A stretch of DNA of 64,000 nt from Aradus depressus (Eukaryota; Arthropoda; Insecta; Hemiptera; Aradidae). The translations under genes were made by a program, and so were the position numbers. Numbering within the stretch: position 1 is the first letter of the stretch; every line of letters starts with the position of its first letter. The stretch is taken from positions 24,105,027 through 24,169,026 of the forward strand of contig OY759221.1 of assembly GCA_963662175.1 (NCBI GenBank), in the 5' to 3' direction. The notes under the pieces were generated by a model. That model saw only the letters and a list, made by a program, of their open reading frames with translations, made no database searches and was not told the DNA's origin. Positions 40,545 through 51,089 of this stretch are shown here, one piece after another.

Positions 40545-41240
40545 TATTTATTTTTCTATAAAATCCAAGAAGCAACTGAATTAGTAAATAAATAATATGA
40601 ATGCATTTTCTTTTAAAACAAATGAGTAGAAAACAAAACACGGCCATCAGATGTTTTTAAATTGGCGTAGAGGAGTCAGTCTGTGTTGAGATGTGAAGGT
40701 GGACAGAGTTGTTGTTTAGGCTTAAGTTGTGATGAACTAAGTAGGTGTGAATTAACAATAAAATTGATGCTCAAAGAAGGTACTGTTATTTATTTATATG
40801 TACAAAATATATATGCCGAAAAATATATAACATTTAGTTGAAGAATGGCCAAAATATAAAACAGAAAAAATTTCTTGTTCTACATTTCTCTTTTGGTTTT
40901 TGTTTCAATGTTTAGTTTTTAATTTTATAATGTAGATGTAACAAATTTAACCCAATTATTTGTTCTCGTAAATTTCCCTGTTAACTCAGTAAGATAATTT
41001 AAAAACCTTTGGATTAGATTTAATAATTTGCAATATTTAGAAAAACAATATGGCACCTCTTTAGAAATTCAAATGAAAAGTTGGTTAATTGAATTTTTTT
41101 TTTTAAGGTACGTGCACTGTCTTAAAAATTGCACGTCTTGAACTTTCGATATTTTTTAGGGTCCTTTTCGGAAACTACTCTAGAAATCAAAATTTAGTAA
41201 AAGACCAGTTATAAAATTTCTACAAGAAATGTGGTAATTT
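40545..41240 (+). repeat. Repeat F/D, uninterrupted copy
   Basis: F part: ATCCAAGAAGCAACTGAATT, AACACGGCCATCAGATGTTT, GATGTGAAGGTGGACAGAG, AAGAAGGTACTGTTATTTAT. D part: GCACGTCTTGAACTTTCGAT, TTTTCGGAAACTACTCTAGA. No coding frame. The F part is about 95% alike by eye to 43675-43965. Confidence 0.8.
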
Positions 41241-41329
41241 GTTGTTTATTTATTTATTTTTATATTTATTAATTCATTTATTTAATTATTATTATCTTTA
41301 TTTAACATTAACATAATTTATTTATCACA

Positions 41330-41478
41330 GGGGTTTTGTGTTACTTATGAAATTTCGTGTCGATACATTCATTCTATCAGGAGTTATCGAGTTCATAGAC
41401 AGTCCCACAGAATTGCTTTTGTTTTAATTGTTTGAATTTGTAGGACAGGAAACATGAAATTCCGTTTAAGGTTAAATG
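41330..41478 (-). repeat. Repeat B fragment
   Basis: TTTCGTGTCGATACATTCAT, TCTATCAGGAGTTATCGAGT and AGGAAACATGAAATTCCGTT. Confidence 0.82.
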
Positions 41479-42051
41479 TCCCTTATTTTATTATGAATTT
41501 ATTTCTACAGATGGCACCACTATTAGCAGCGAAAGTATTAAACGTATTTTGGCTAAACGGCTCAACTTTTTTTAAATATTTATTTTCCTTTGTACTCAAT
41601 ATAGAATTGATATGACACTCCGTTTTTTTTTTGTAAATTCGGAATTTTAGATTTTTTATGTACCTATGTATTTTTCTTTTATTTTTTTCATTTTTTTTTT
41701 AATTTACAGGTAGGGCACCGAAAGTAGGTAGTCAGTTCAATGAGTTCAAAGCGGATGAATAGATGAAACAGAAAAATACGAAATGAATGTTGGTTCTTGG
41801 TTTTTGTTTTGATTCGAACGTCACTAATCCCTTTTCTCTTGCGGCTTTGTTTACATCCGTAGGTCCGCCCCAATTTTATGTTCATACTATCTTTATTTTT
41901 TTTTACTATTCGTTAAATATTTTTATTCTAATATTTAATTTATTTACTGTGAATCTATCCTTTTTATTGCGCGTTTATTTTATTTACCAAACGTTAAATA
42001 TTAGGTATTCTACTAGCATTTAATATATTTACTTTGAATATACCCTTCTTA
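41479..42051. other. AT-rich spacer
   Basis: T-rich tracts and short frames without motifs. Confidence 0.45.
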
Positions 42052-42665
42052 CTGAGTTCTTTTGACGTGAAAACGTCTATTCGCTCGTTAAGCACAGTGA
42101 TAGCCGGTCAAACTTTTTTGTGTTACAAAATACCGTCAGATTCAATCGATAATAACTACGAGACTAATAATGCGATAACAACGGTTGAGGTCACAATGGA
42201 TAGAGCATGTCTTTACTTGTTTGTTTTGCCTATGACGTTATCGGGCTATTGTGGGCGCCGGCGGATGATTGTTGCGAATTAGCGTTGTGTAAAATTAGAA
42301 ATTAGTTTAGCGTGATAACGCGTTTAGATAGGACGTTGATTCGGCTGTCATTGTAAAGAATTTGAGGAGCACTACTAGGACTCAAAGTGAAACAATAAAA
42401 ATATCCGCCGAAATATATGTAAAAATCGGTATTAAATTTAGAATTGCAAAAAATTAAAGATGTCTCATATGAATCGTAAATATGCGCGGAATTATAGAAA
42501 ACGCAAATCAAAGGAAAGCTCGCATCAAAAGGGATTTAAAAAACCTAAAAAGTGTAGTGCCGAGCAAATGCAAGAGCTACGGCAGCATCGAAAAAAAATG
42601 AAAAATGATTTTATCCCGACGTTTTCACGAAAAATCTATGGCGTGGACCTTGACTACGCCTTAAT
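42052..42665 (+). repeat. Repeat G, copy 2 (longest)
   Basis: Starts near TTTTGACGTGAAAACGTCTA, contains ACCGTCAGATTCAATCGATA, GGGCGCCGGCGGATGATTGT, GATAGGACGTTGATTCGG, and ends GGCGTGGACCTTGACTACGC. Carries the shared small frame from 42460: MSHMNRKYARNYRKRKSKES, then SAEQMQELRQHRKK. A one-base difference in an A run changes the frame after HRKK, so the end differs from copy 3. Confidence 0.85.
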
Positions 42666-43271
42666 GTTTTTTTTTTTACTATTCGTTTACTTTTTTAACC
42701 GTGTTATAAATTTATTACTCTGAATTTAATCTTGTAAATGTGAATAATAAAGTTTTCTAATGAACTTTAATTACTGTGCACAACTTTTTGCTACTGTGCA
42801 TTTTATTTTCATTCATAAGTTTATATATATATATATATATATAATTTGATGGTAAATTATTAAAACATATGCTGGTATTGATATACCAAAGGGAGGCTAT
42901 AATTTATTTAGAGGGGAGGGGGTCTGACTGTTTGGCAAGGCACCCAACCCTGAGGGTCCGACCAGGGTTATCAATAATGGAATAGAGGTGAAATATTAGT
43001 TGGAGTATAGTGACCGGTACATGCGCCCTGCCTCACATCTGTTTACCTAACCTAGGGTCAACACAATATATAAGTAACGGTCAATGTGTACATATTCACC
43101 GGTCAATGTGCGAATTACCCTAGCCATTTGGTCATGCAACTATGTTTTAAGAAATTAATACTCACATTTGCTTATCTAATGTGGTAAATACAACATATGA
43201 TGTAATTCTACTGATGTAAGTGTTAATCGGTAAGAAATTCATGTTTTCAACCTCTAAAAATAAAAAAATAA
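42666..43271. other. No recognised feature
   Basis: A (TA)n run at 42823-42842. The stretch 42895-43160 has a two-fold CGGTCAATGTG word (43077 and 43101) but no family match. Confidence 0.4.
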
Positions 43272-43345
43272 AATTGTATGTCTGAGAATACGATAACTCA
43301 CAATAGAATGAATGTATCGATACAAAATTTTATTTTTATATATAT
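43272..43345 (+). repeat. Repeat B fragment
   Basis: ACGATAACTCACAATAGAAT, GAATGTATCGATACAAAATT. Confidence 0.75.
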
Positions 43346-43674
43346 TCTTTTATTTTTATATAATTCATTTTATTACTACATTGAAGCCTATTAAGGCTTA
43401 TTGTAGAGAGTTGGGGTACAATTTGAATATACATACATCCGATATAATAATAGAGTAAGAATTACTTTTAAATACATACATACACATATTATAATGACTT
43501 TAAATAAAACCAAAGTAATGAACATTAAGACAAACCACTTCGTACTTAAACTGTAAATAACAAGTATTTAACAAAAACTTAATATGAAAATCTCGACTTA
43601 AATTCATTTTTCATTATCTTTATTAATTTTTTGTTCTCTATTCCTAATTTTAATTTAATTTTTTTTTTTTTTTC
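43346..43674. other. AT-rich spacer
   Basis: No frame or repeat family seen. Confidence 0.45.
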
Positions 43675-44110
43675 ACTGTATTTATTTTTCTATAAAATCC
43701 AAGAAGCAACTGAATTAGTAAATAAATAATATGAATGCATTTTTTTTTAAAACAAATGAGTAGAAAACAAAACACGGCCATCAGATGTTTTTGAATTAGT
43801 GTAGAGGAGTGAATAGTGTGTGGTCTGAGTTGAGATGTGAAGGTGGACAGAGAGTTGTTGTTTAGGCTGAAGATGTGATGAACTAAGTAGGTGTAAATTA
43901 ACAGTAAAATTGATGCGCAAAGAAGGTACTGTTATTTATTGATATGTACAAAATATATATGCCCCAAAATATATAACTTTGATTTGAAGAATGGATAAAA
44001 TATAATAACAAAAAAAAGGATTGAAATAGTTTTAAGAATTTAGTTTTTACGATTTTTCTCAAATTTTTTTTTTCAATGTTTAATTTTTAATTTTATAATG
44101 TAGATGAATA
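43675..44110 (+). repeat. Repeat F, second plus-strand copy
   Basis: Same order as 40545-40960. Its downstream end passes into the 119-bp tandem array instead of into repeat D. Confidence 0.82.
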
Positions 44111-44139
44111 AATAAAAACAAAATATGATAATACAGATA

Positions 44140-44835
44140 TTGGATGACCAAAAAAATGCAAAATATAAACGTACATAATAAAAAAAACATATAAAAATAT
44201 AATATAGTGTCTATAAAACCCTTTTTTTACACCAAAATATGATAATTTTTCTACTCATTTGGACGACCAAAAAACAGCAAAACATAAACGTACATAATAA
44301 ATAAAAAATAAGAAAATATAATATAGTGTCTATAAAACACTTTTTTTACACCAAAATATGATAATTTTTCTACTCATTTGGACGACCAAAAAACAGCAAA
44401 ACATAAACGTACATAATAAATAAAAAATAAGAAAATATAATATAGTGTCTATAAAACCCTTTTTTTACACCAAAATATGATAATTTTTCTACTCATTTGG
44501 ACGACCAAAAAACAGCAAAACATAAACGTACATAATAAATAAAAAATAAGAAAATATAATATAGTGTCTATAAAACCCTTTTTTTACACCAAAATATGAT
44601 AATTTTTCTACTCATTTGGACGACCAAAAAACAGCAAAACATAAACGTACATAATAAATAAAAAATAAGAAAATATAATATAGTGTCTATAAAACCCTTT
44701 TTTTACACCAAAATATGATAATTTTTCTACTCATTTGGACGACCAAAAAACAGCAAAACATAAACGTACATAATAAATAAAAAATAAGAAAATATAATAT
44801 AGTGTCTATAAAACACTTTTTTTTAAACCAAAATA
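44140..44835. repeat. 119-bp tandem repeat, about 6 units
   Basis: The word ATATAGTGTCTATAAAAC starts near 44202, 44321, 44440, 44559, 44678 and 44797, an exact 119-bp period. The central units are almost identical and contain TACTCATTTGGACGACCAAA and CATAAACGTACATAATAA. The first and last are more diverged. Confidence 0.95.
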
Positions 44836-45317
44836 TGAAAATATGTAGTACAAACAAAAAAAGAAGAAAGGAAAAAATTAATATCTAATCGCATTTAAAA
44901 AAAGTAGAAAGAAACATAACTAAAACCTTAAATAGTCATAATATAATCCGTTCAGCGGTGGCGCTGCGCTGATTAAAAAGCAAGAGAAATGACAAAAGAG
45001 CTCACCTGTATTCACAGGATGGACAATCTGTGATTTTCTTTCACATGGAACTTGTTTTGAACAATAGTTGCAAAAAACAACTTTTCCATCAGTCGTGAAA
45101 ACAATGCCTCGGTCCAATGTTTCAATTTACAGGAAAACGGTGAACTAGCTTTCGCCATTATTAAGAAAAAAAAATGTATACAAACTTTCGTACTGAAAGT
45201 AACTATCAAACTGAAACTGAGTGTCGTGTGCAAAAAGTCGTGTCCATTCGAAGCAGTCAATTATTGAGGGCTAGCATTCTTTTTTTTGGCGAATAATAAA
45301 TTTTGGACATCACACAA
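44836..45317. other. No recognised gene
   Basis: Two overlapping minus frames (44920-45117, 45012-45260). One reads GKVVFCNYCSKQVPCERKSQ and ends in ...FCHFS, a Cys-rich segment that could be part of a BED or other zinc finger. It is too short to assign. Confidence 0.35.
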
Positions 45318-45532
45318 TAGGTGTCGTCCTTATATACATATAAAATTCTTGTCGATACATTCATTTTATCGGGAATTATTATGTTCACACACACACACAC
45401 ACACAGATATTTTTTTCATTTCAATCAAGAGGTTGGTCAACATGAAATTCCGTTGAAAAATCGGCATCGAATTTTCAACCGATTACATAACTTCCGGTAT
45501 ACATGTGTCGTTAGCTGGGAAAGTGAAATGTG
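45318..45532 (-). repeat. Repeat B, half copy
   Basis: CTTGTCGATACATTCATTTT, an expanded (CA)n at about 45385-45405, GGTCAACATGAAATTCCGTT, CCGATTACATAACTTCCGGT and TTAGCTGGGAAAGTGAAA at the terminus. Confidence 0.87.
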
Positions 45533-45639
45533 AGATTCTAGAATTTTCTTTTATGTATCTTTTATTCTCATTTTCTCTTCACTACCGAATGCTACAAACC
45601 GTCAAATTTCACAAAACGTTCTTCATATTTCAGATCCAT

Positions 45640-46200
45640 GCTTTTACTTTACATGAGGTGCGTAACTTCCGTTTGCGTTCAAAACGTGAGTTAATGTTAA
45701 AATTAGAAAACGAGCCCATAAAAAACATTTCGGGAAAATTTCATTCTTTCCAATGGTTTAATTAGTTTTGCTTCAGCATTGATATTTCCGAATTTACAAA
45801 TGATTTTTATGAAATTTCGAGATTTAAATATCTCCAAAACTTTTTTTTACTACGATTTAGGTGTATAATAACTTAGAGAATTTTTGAACACGATTAGCGA
45901 TTAACCGCCTATGTTAATTTTAATTACAAAGTTACGAACTTTGAATATTAATTGTAATAATAATTAACAATGAAATTGTGATCACCCTTAGAAGAAAACT
46001 AAAAAAAAGTAACAATATCATGGATTGATTCGCAATTTTTAAGTTTAATGATTATACTAAAGATGATCGTTATCTAAGGAAAAAATGTACTGACCTATAG
46101 TCATTAAGACAGCAATTTTATTTCTAAATCGGAAATGGTCCTTGTCAACATGATGTACCGACCCTTTGTCCGATTTTGGAATCAATATTTTTATTCAATA
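45640..46200 (+). repeat. Repeat E, left part
   Basis: Matches 49745-50270: GCGTTCAAAACGTGAGTTAATGT-like word, TTTCGGGAAAATTTCATTCT, GATTAGCGATTAACCGCCTA, TTAATTTTAATTACAAAGTT. The copy is split by the LINE at 46201-46817 and resumes at 46818-46915. Confidence 0.82.
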
Positions 46201-46400
46201 GATAGATAGATAGATAAACTTTTATTGCACAAAAGATTACAACCCTCATGGCAATGAATGGGTTTTTTTTTTCACAAAATAAATAACAAAAGAAGTATAA
46301 ATGAAACAATTCTAAAATTATATAAAACAAAATAATACATGAATAAATAAAAAAAAAAAAAAAATACCACATGAATAAATAAATAAAAAAATAATAAAAA

Positions 46401-46462
<62 letters not shown>

Positions 46463-46817
46463 ATCTTACAAGCACAAATTAAATTAAAGTATTCTTTATT
46501 TTTAAAGCAACCGAAAAAAATAAAAATAAATCGTTAATTCCTCTAACTTTTAAATTATTTAAAATACTTATGTACAAATGTTTCTGAGTTATATTCTGGT
46601 CTATTGGTGAGATGATTATGGAGAAATGCTTGCCTGGGGATACACAAGGAGGGACAATTGAAAAAAAAATGTATGAGATCGTCCTTCTCATCTAAGGTAC
46701 AGAGCCTGCAGACACTTTCAGGACCTAAACCCTCCAAGTAATATTCTAAAATTTTTATTGGTAGGTATTGTGGAGACGAATTTGAGCTAGAAGTCGGAGT
46801 TTTTCAATATGGCAGTT
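46201..46817 (-). mobile_element. 5'-truncated LINE with 15-bp target duplication
   Basis: TATTTTTATTCAATA occurs at 46186-46200 and 46818-46832. The minus strand codes LRLLAQIRLHNTYLPIK, EYYLEGLGPESVCRLCTLDE and KDDLIHFFFNCP with frameshifts. The C-x2-C...H-x4-C motif is the terminal zinc knuckle of a LINE ORF2. The 3' UTR holds a 60-bp (AT)n microsatellite (46404-46460) and ends in a (TATC)n tail, seen on the given strand as GATAGATAGATAGATAAAC at 46199-46217. At 617 bp this is a typical truncated insertion. Confidence 0.87.
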
Positions 46818-46915
46818 TATTTTTATTCAATATTATTTAATAATAAACCGATACGAAAATATTATTTTCTCGAATAACCGGTTCAGAAAGAGCCGGTTCA
46901 ATATCATCATAGATT
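46818..46915 (+). repeat. Repeat E, right part
   Basis: AATAATAAACCGATACGAAA, CTCGAATAACCGGTTCAGAA and GAGCCGGTTCAATATC, matching 50240-50325. Confidence 0.85.
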
Positions 46916-48499
46916 ATACGTATACCTACAATTTTCATATATATATTCTTAAAATATTTAAATAATTATTATTTTTAAATTAATTGTGAGTGGTTTTCAT
47001 AATACAATTATGAAGTTTTAAAAAAACAATTATCTATTCTCAAAAAAACATGTTATAGTAAAAGCAAATAGTAAGAGCTAAAGAGGGGATAAATTATGCT
47101 GATAGTAGATTAGTTGAGGGTAGGTGCAGAAGGAGCGCTAGTGTCGACTTCACCCCACCATTCTCCATTCTCCCTAGCCTGTCTCCATTTCCTTTCTGGC
47201 TCTTGCCGATCTATCCCTATTGTTTTTGTATGTCCCCTTTCATTAGATTTATGTTAAACGTTTAAGGTAAGATAGTTTTTATCATATCTAAGTGTTACTC
47301 TCTTATTTATTGTTATACTTTTAACAATATAATCTTGTGACGTGTTTCTTCGATTAACGCTATGAGCCAAGTGTGGCGTCCTTCTACGTAACATTTGGAT
47401 CAGTTATCAATACCGGAGTGTTGCCATTGCTGGGATTTGTTTGATTTGGTGAATTCTGTTGTTTTCATTTAGTGTATTTTTTGGTTTGAATACTTTCAAT
47501 TACATGTTTTACATTGATAGTGCGTGACGCCATTGCTTCAAGTTTTTAAACGATGTTTGAGTACAGCACCTTTTTTTTTGATTATTTTTTCGTAAATAGA
47601 ATCGTTCTATTAACTTCTTGAACAATTTTTTGTTTTTATTCAGAGAGTCCCGTACAAAATGTCGAACCCTTTATCACGTATACATAATTTCGAATTAGTG
47701 GCTTTTGCGTTTGATTTATATTTTAGCACAGAAACATGAAATCTGTTACTTTGAATAATAATTAAATAACAAAGGTAGGAGCTAATAAGCTACATCTTAA
47801 AACATGTTTCTTTTGCAATATTTTTAGTGGGATATGAATTCGAAATTATTATTATCAGTCTGATAAACCTATACCAAGAATGACCATTAGTAAGAAGGGG
47901 TGGACTTAATATCTTGGGTTTTCAAGATAGGATATCAAACCATGTCAGCTTCAATTAGATAAAGATTGAAAATAAAATGGATTCTTAAATTGTCTGTAAC
48001 CACTTGAAACCATCTTAAATGGCTAGATTTAGTCATATCTCCTTTACTAATGATGCAAAAGGTATATAAATTGATGCAAAATGTTACGAATTCAAAATAA
48101 CGGAGTAAAGGATAGTTATATTTATGAAGTCGTGTGTATGTCGACGTAAAATAGAGTAACGTCATTTCACCTAACGCCGGCATATACTGTATTTAATCAA
48201 ATTATACCATTGATTTTTATTATGTAATGCAGCTTCGCGATTTTTGTTTCAAATAGTATAACCAGTTTTCAAAGTTACCAATTTCACGATTTTTATTTCT
48301 TTGGGGTTTGTATTTATTTTACTTGATATTTTCTCTTTAAATTATTTTTGCGCCATCGAAATCTGGGTCTACAACCCTTTAATTGTGAGTAAGATTCAGT
48401 TATATAACTTCAATAGATATCAAGGCTGAATCTATACAAAAAGGTAATTTTTATAATTCATTTCAGTATATTTCGATTACGTATTACAATAGATGCCGA
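46916..48499. other. Unrecognised; possible LINE scrap at 47100-47225
   Basis: On the minus strand 47225-47100 reads RQEPERKWRQARENGEWWGE, which has the look of a LINE ORF2 C-terminus, but no diagnostic motif is present. 47230-48499 holds no frame or repeat that I recognise. Confidence 0.3.
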
Positions 48500-48896
48500 C
48501 ATATCGCTTTGCTGCAACAACGACATGAGTCAAAAATGGGCGTTTTTGTGTTATGGGCATAGGAAGAACCCATTCTCACATATACTTTTAGCGGTTAGAT
48601 CGACACATTTGAGCTTCAACTGCTCGCCGAGAAAACAATTATTGCTGCAAGAATGTCGTAATTCGAAGTGAGGGTAGTTATGAGGTTAAGGGAGGAACCT
48701 CAGTAAGGTACTACAGTAAGGCCTGTAGCTGTTACTGTACATTTTCTATTCTTTTATATTGTATTCCTTCAATAAAACATGCTGATGTTATTTTCGAATG
48801 AATGCATCAAGTTATTACACGTCAAAAGTTTGAATTGCTTCTCCTGGAAAATCACAGTTTTTGAGTTATGTCACTGTTGCAGCAAATGAGCGATAT
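48500..48896. mobile_element. MITE-like element with inverted ends
   Basis: The left end ATATCGCTTTGCTGCAACAA, then CGACATGAGTCAAAAATG, is repeated inverted at the right end (CATTTGCTGCAACAGTGACA on the minus strand, then TAACTCAAAAA). The interior has no coding capacity. No clear target duplication was found. It lies directly upstream of repeat G copy 3. Confidence 0.65.
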
Positions 48897-48909
48897 ATAT
48901 TATTTACTT

Positions 48910-49497
48910 GTTTTTTTTGACCTGAAAACTTTCTTGTGTTACAATATACCGTCAGATTTCAATCGATAATAACTGCGAGACTAATAATGCGATAACAACG
49001 GTTGAGGTCACAATGGATAGAGCATGTCTGTACGTGTGTGTTGTGCAGTATTTGTTTTGCATGTGACGTTATCGGGCTAGTGTGGGCGCCGGCGGATAAT
49101 TGTTGCGAATTAGCGTTTTGTAAAATTAGAAATTAGTGTAGCGTGATAACGCGTTTAGATAGGACGTTGATTCGGGTGTCATTGTAAAGAGCTTGAGGAG
49201 CACTACTAAGATTCAAAGTGAAACAATAAAAATATTCGCCGAAATATATGTAAAAACCGGTATTAAATTTAAAATTGCAAAAAAATTAAAGATGTCTCAT
49301 ATGAATCGTAAATATGCGCGGAATTATAGAAAACGCAAATCAGAGGAAAGCTCGCATCAAAAGGAATTTAAAAAACCTAAAAAGTCTAGTGCCGAGCAAA
49401 TGCAAGAGCTACGGCAGCATCGAAAAGAAAATGAAAAATGATTTTATCCTGACGTTTTCACGGAAAATATACGGCGTGGACCTTGACTACTTCTTTG
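48910..49497 (+). repeat. Repeat G, copy 3
   Basis: About 90% alike by eye to 42052-42665, but lacks about 40 bp near the start (AACGTCTATTCGC..). It ends GGCGTGGACCTTGACTACTT, 65 bp before the splice acceptor of the KH-protein exon. Confidence 0.87.
49292..49441 (+). CDS. Small basic frame inside repeat G
   Basis: Forty-nine codons from ATG 49292 to TGA 49439-49441. The product would be strongly basic (MSHMNRKYARNYRKRKSEES, then EFKKPKKSSAEQMQELRQHR and KENEK). A longer frame opens 99 nt upstream (49193), but the ATG at 49292 is the one present in copies 1 and 2 with the same sequence context. SSAEQMQELRQHR loosely recalls the 'SSAERM..YRQR' segment found near the N-terminus of some transposon-encoded helicase-type proteins. 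That link is a guess. The frame ends at the same stop in copies 1 and 3. It may be a real small exon of a larger transposon gene, or a chance frame. Confidence 0.35.
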   Translation: MSHMNRKYARNYRKRKSEESSHQKEFKKPKKSSAEQMQELRQHRKENEK

Positions 49498-49548
49498 TAA
49501 TGTCTACTACTCACTTTTGTAATGTCAAATGTCCTTAATGTGTATATT

Positions 49549-49628
49549 TGTTTGTTTCCAGTGTGAACTGATCTTGTCCACCAGTCCCCCGTTTCCTTAA
49601 GTTCCACCTTCATCATACACCGGCTGCA
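49549..49628 (+). promoter_or_regulatory. Splice acceptor and 5' UTR of the KH exon
   Basis: The pyrimidine-rich stretch TTTGTTTGTTTCCAG ends at 49561 and is followed by 67 nt of non-coding leader (CCACCAGTCCCCCGTTTCCT, CACCTTCATCATACACCGGC). The leader is much more GC-rich than the flanks, as expected of an exon. Confidence 0.8.
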
Positions 49629-49706
49629 ATGGAATCTGATTTGAAACCATTCCCCAACGATGACCCCAGCGTTACTCTCACCATACGTCTTATCATGCAG
49701 GGAAAG
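49629..49706 (+). CDS. mub: First coding exon of a PCBP/mub-type KH protein
   Basis: Codes 26 residues: MESDLKPFPNDDP, then SVTLTIRLIMQGK. The second part is the start of KH domain 1 of poly(rC)-binding proteins (PCBP1-4, hnRNP E; in insects mushroom-body expressed, mub), in which VTLTIRL(L/I)M(H/Q)GKEVGSIIGKKGE is almost invariant. The exon ends exactly before the expected EVGSIIG, at AAG|GTAAGA, a strong phase-0 donor (GT at 49707). An acceptor lies at 49561, so an upstream untranslated exon exists. KH proteins of this family bind C-rich RNA and act in splicing, mRNA stability and translation. The GXXG loop and the other KH domains must lie on later exons. I did not find them before 64000, so the following intron exceeds 14 kb. 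Assignment to mub rather than another PCBP paralogue rests on the short N-terminus and is less sure than the family. Confidence 0.9.
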
Positions 49707-49744
49707 GTAAGATACTCGTAGTATTCATTCATTGATTTTTACAA

Positions 49745-50360
49745 TACTGCGCACTAAGGTAACAAACGCACTTCTGGTTTGTCAAATTCCCATGTGCGTT
49801 CAAAAGTATTAATTCATGTTAAAATTAGTAAAGGAGCACATGAGACACATTTCGGCAAAATTACATTCTTTACAATGGTGTAATTAAATTTTTTTCAGCG
49901 TTATTTTCAGATTTTTAGGTGATAAGATGCGCTGATAATTTCCAAAAAATATAATATCTCCAAAACGGTTGAGAATCGGACAGTGGTTTATAGAAACTTA
50001 TTATTACGATTGATGTTTTTGAACATAATTAGCGATTCACCCCCTATGTTAATTTTAATTACAAAGCTACAAACTTTGAATATTAACTGTGATAATAAGG
50101 AGCAACGAAATTGAGATCCGCATCATTAGTGTACTGACCTATTAGCATTAAGACAAGCATTTTTCTTTTTAAATCTGAAACGACCCTTATGATCTACTTG
50201 ATGGATTTGAGCCGATTTTGGAATCCATATATTTATTCAATATTATTTCATAATAAACTGGTACAAAAATATTCTGATTTTCTCGAATAACCAGTTCAGA
50301 AAGAGCCGTTTCAATGTCAGAATTGATTGTAATGGTCTAGATAAACTGCGCATTAAGGTA
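49745..50360 (+). repeat. Repeat E, complete-looking copy
   Basis: Starts TACTGCGCACTAAGGTAACA and ends near AACTGCGCATTAAGGTACTA, so a 15-bp word (ACTGCGCAYTAAGGTA) is directly repeated at both ends about 600 bp apart. No coding frame. It begins within 40 bp of the exon's donor site. Confidence 0.75.
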
Positions 50361-50467
50361 CTAATAGTATTTATTGTTGATTTTTGGATATACGTGGTTA
50401 ACAAACCCACTCCTAGGTCTTACCGTCTCCGAGCTTCTGTTATTTTATTGTTATTATTCAGTTAGTA

Positions 50468-50645
50468 TTGTGACTCATACCCGGGCTTTAACTACAAGGT
50501 CACATCGCGCTTGCGTCGCTCTGGTTGACATGACGACTCTACCATGGGAGTTCTAAATTTTTATTCATCTAATGATCATTCGAAAGACACCTTGATCAAG
50601 ATTTTCTTCACCTCCCAGAAAATAAAATCCCAAGGGCTATTGTTA
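50468..50645 (-). repeat. SINE1 copy, head missing
   Basis: GACTCATACCCGGGCTTTAA to CACCTCCCAGAAAATAAAAT on the given strand, with a shortened body. Confidence 0.82.
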
Positions 50646-50794
50646 TAACTGACGTTTCGCCAAAATTCAGGCATTATCCAACTAAAACAAGTTATATTTC
50701 AATAAAGAAGTGAATTCATGAATTCAATTACATTAAAATTAAGTTACGGTACACAATTAAAAAAAAAAAGCAGTATATCTGTAGAATATTATAG

Positions 50795-50998
50795 GTTAGG
50801 TTTTATGACTCATGCCCTGGATTTAACTACGAGGTCATATCGCCTACTACCAGAGCGCTCTTTCGTCCCTCTGGTGGACATGAGCCCGGCTCTATTGTGG
50901 GAGTCCTAAATTTTGCCTACCATAAATTTTATTCACCTAGGGTAGGGGTCTTTAACGAGTACCTGACATCGGGTCAGGCCCCGGGACTATCGCTTATT
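50795..50998 (-). repeat. SINE1 copy with CCTAA tail, head missing
   Basis: Given strand: TATAGGTTAGGTTTTATGAC (CCTAACCTATA on the SINE strand), then the body to CGGGACTATCGCTTA. Confidence 0.85.
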
Positions 50999-51089
50999 AT
51001 CGTTATTGGAGCTTGTCCATAGATCGTTTTGCAACCACTAACTCGAAAAATATTTTTTTGGCACTTAGTCTCTTTTGAATTTCAACTCT

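Noticed and set aside
41688..42023. Overlapping frames near 41.7-42.0 kb as genes
   Set aside because: Low-complexity T-rich stretch, no motif and no repeat of the frames in related copies.
46145..46475. Membrane-protein-like frames around 46.3 kb
   Set aside because: They are made by an (AT)n microsatellite and A/T-rich 3' UTR of a LINE.
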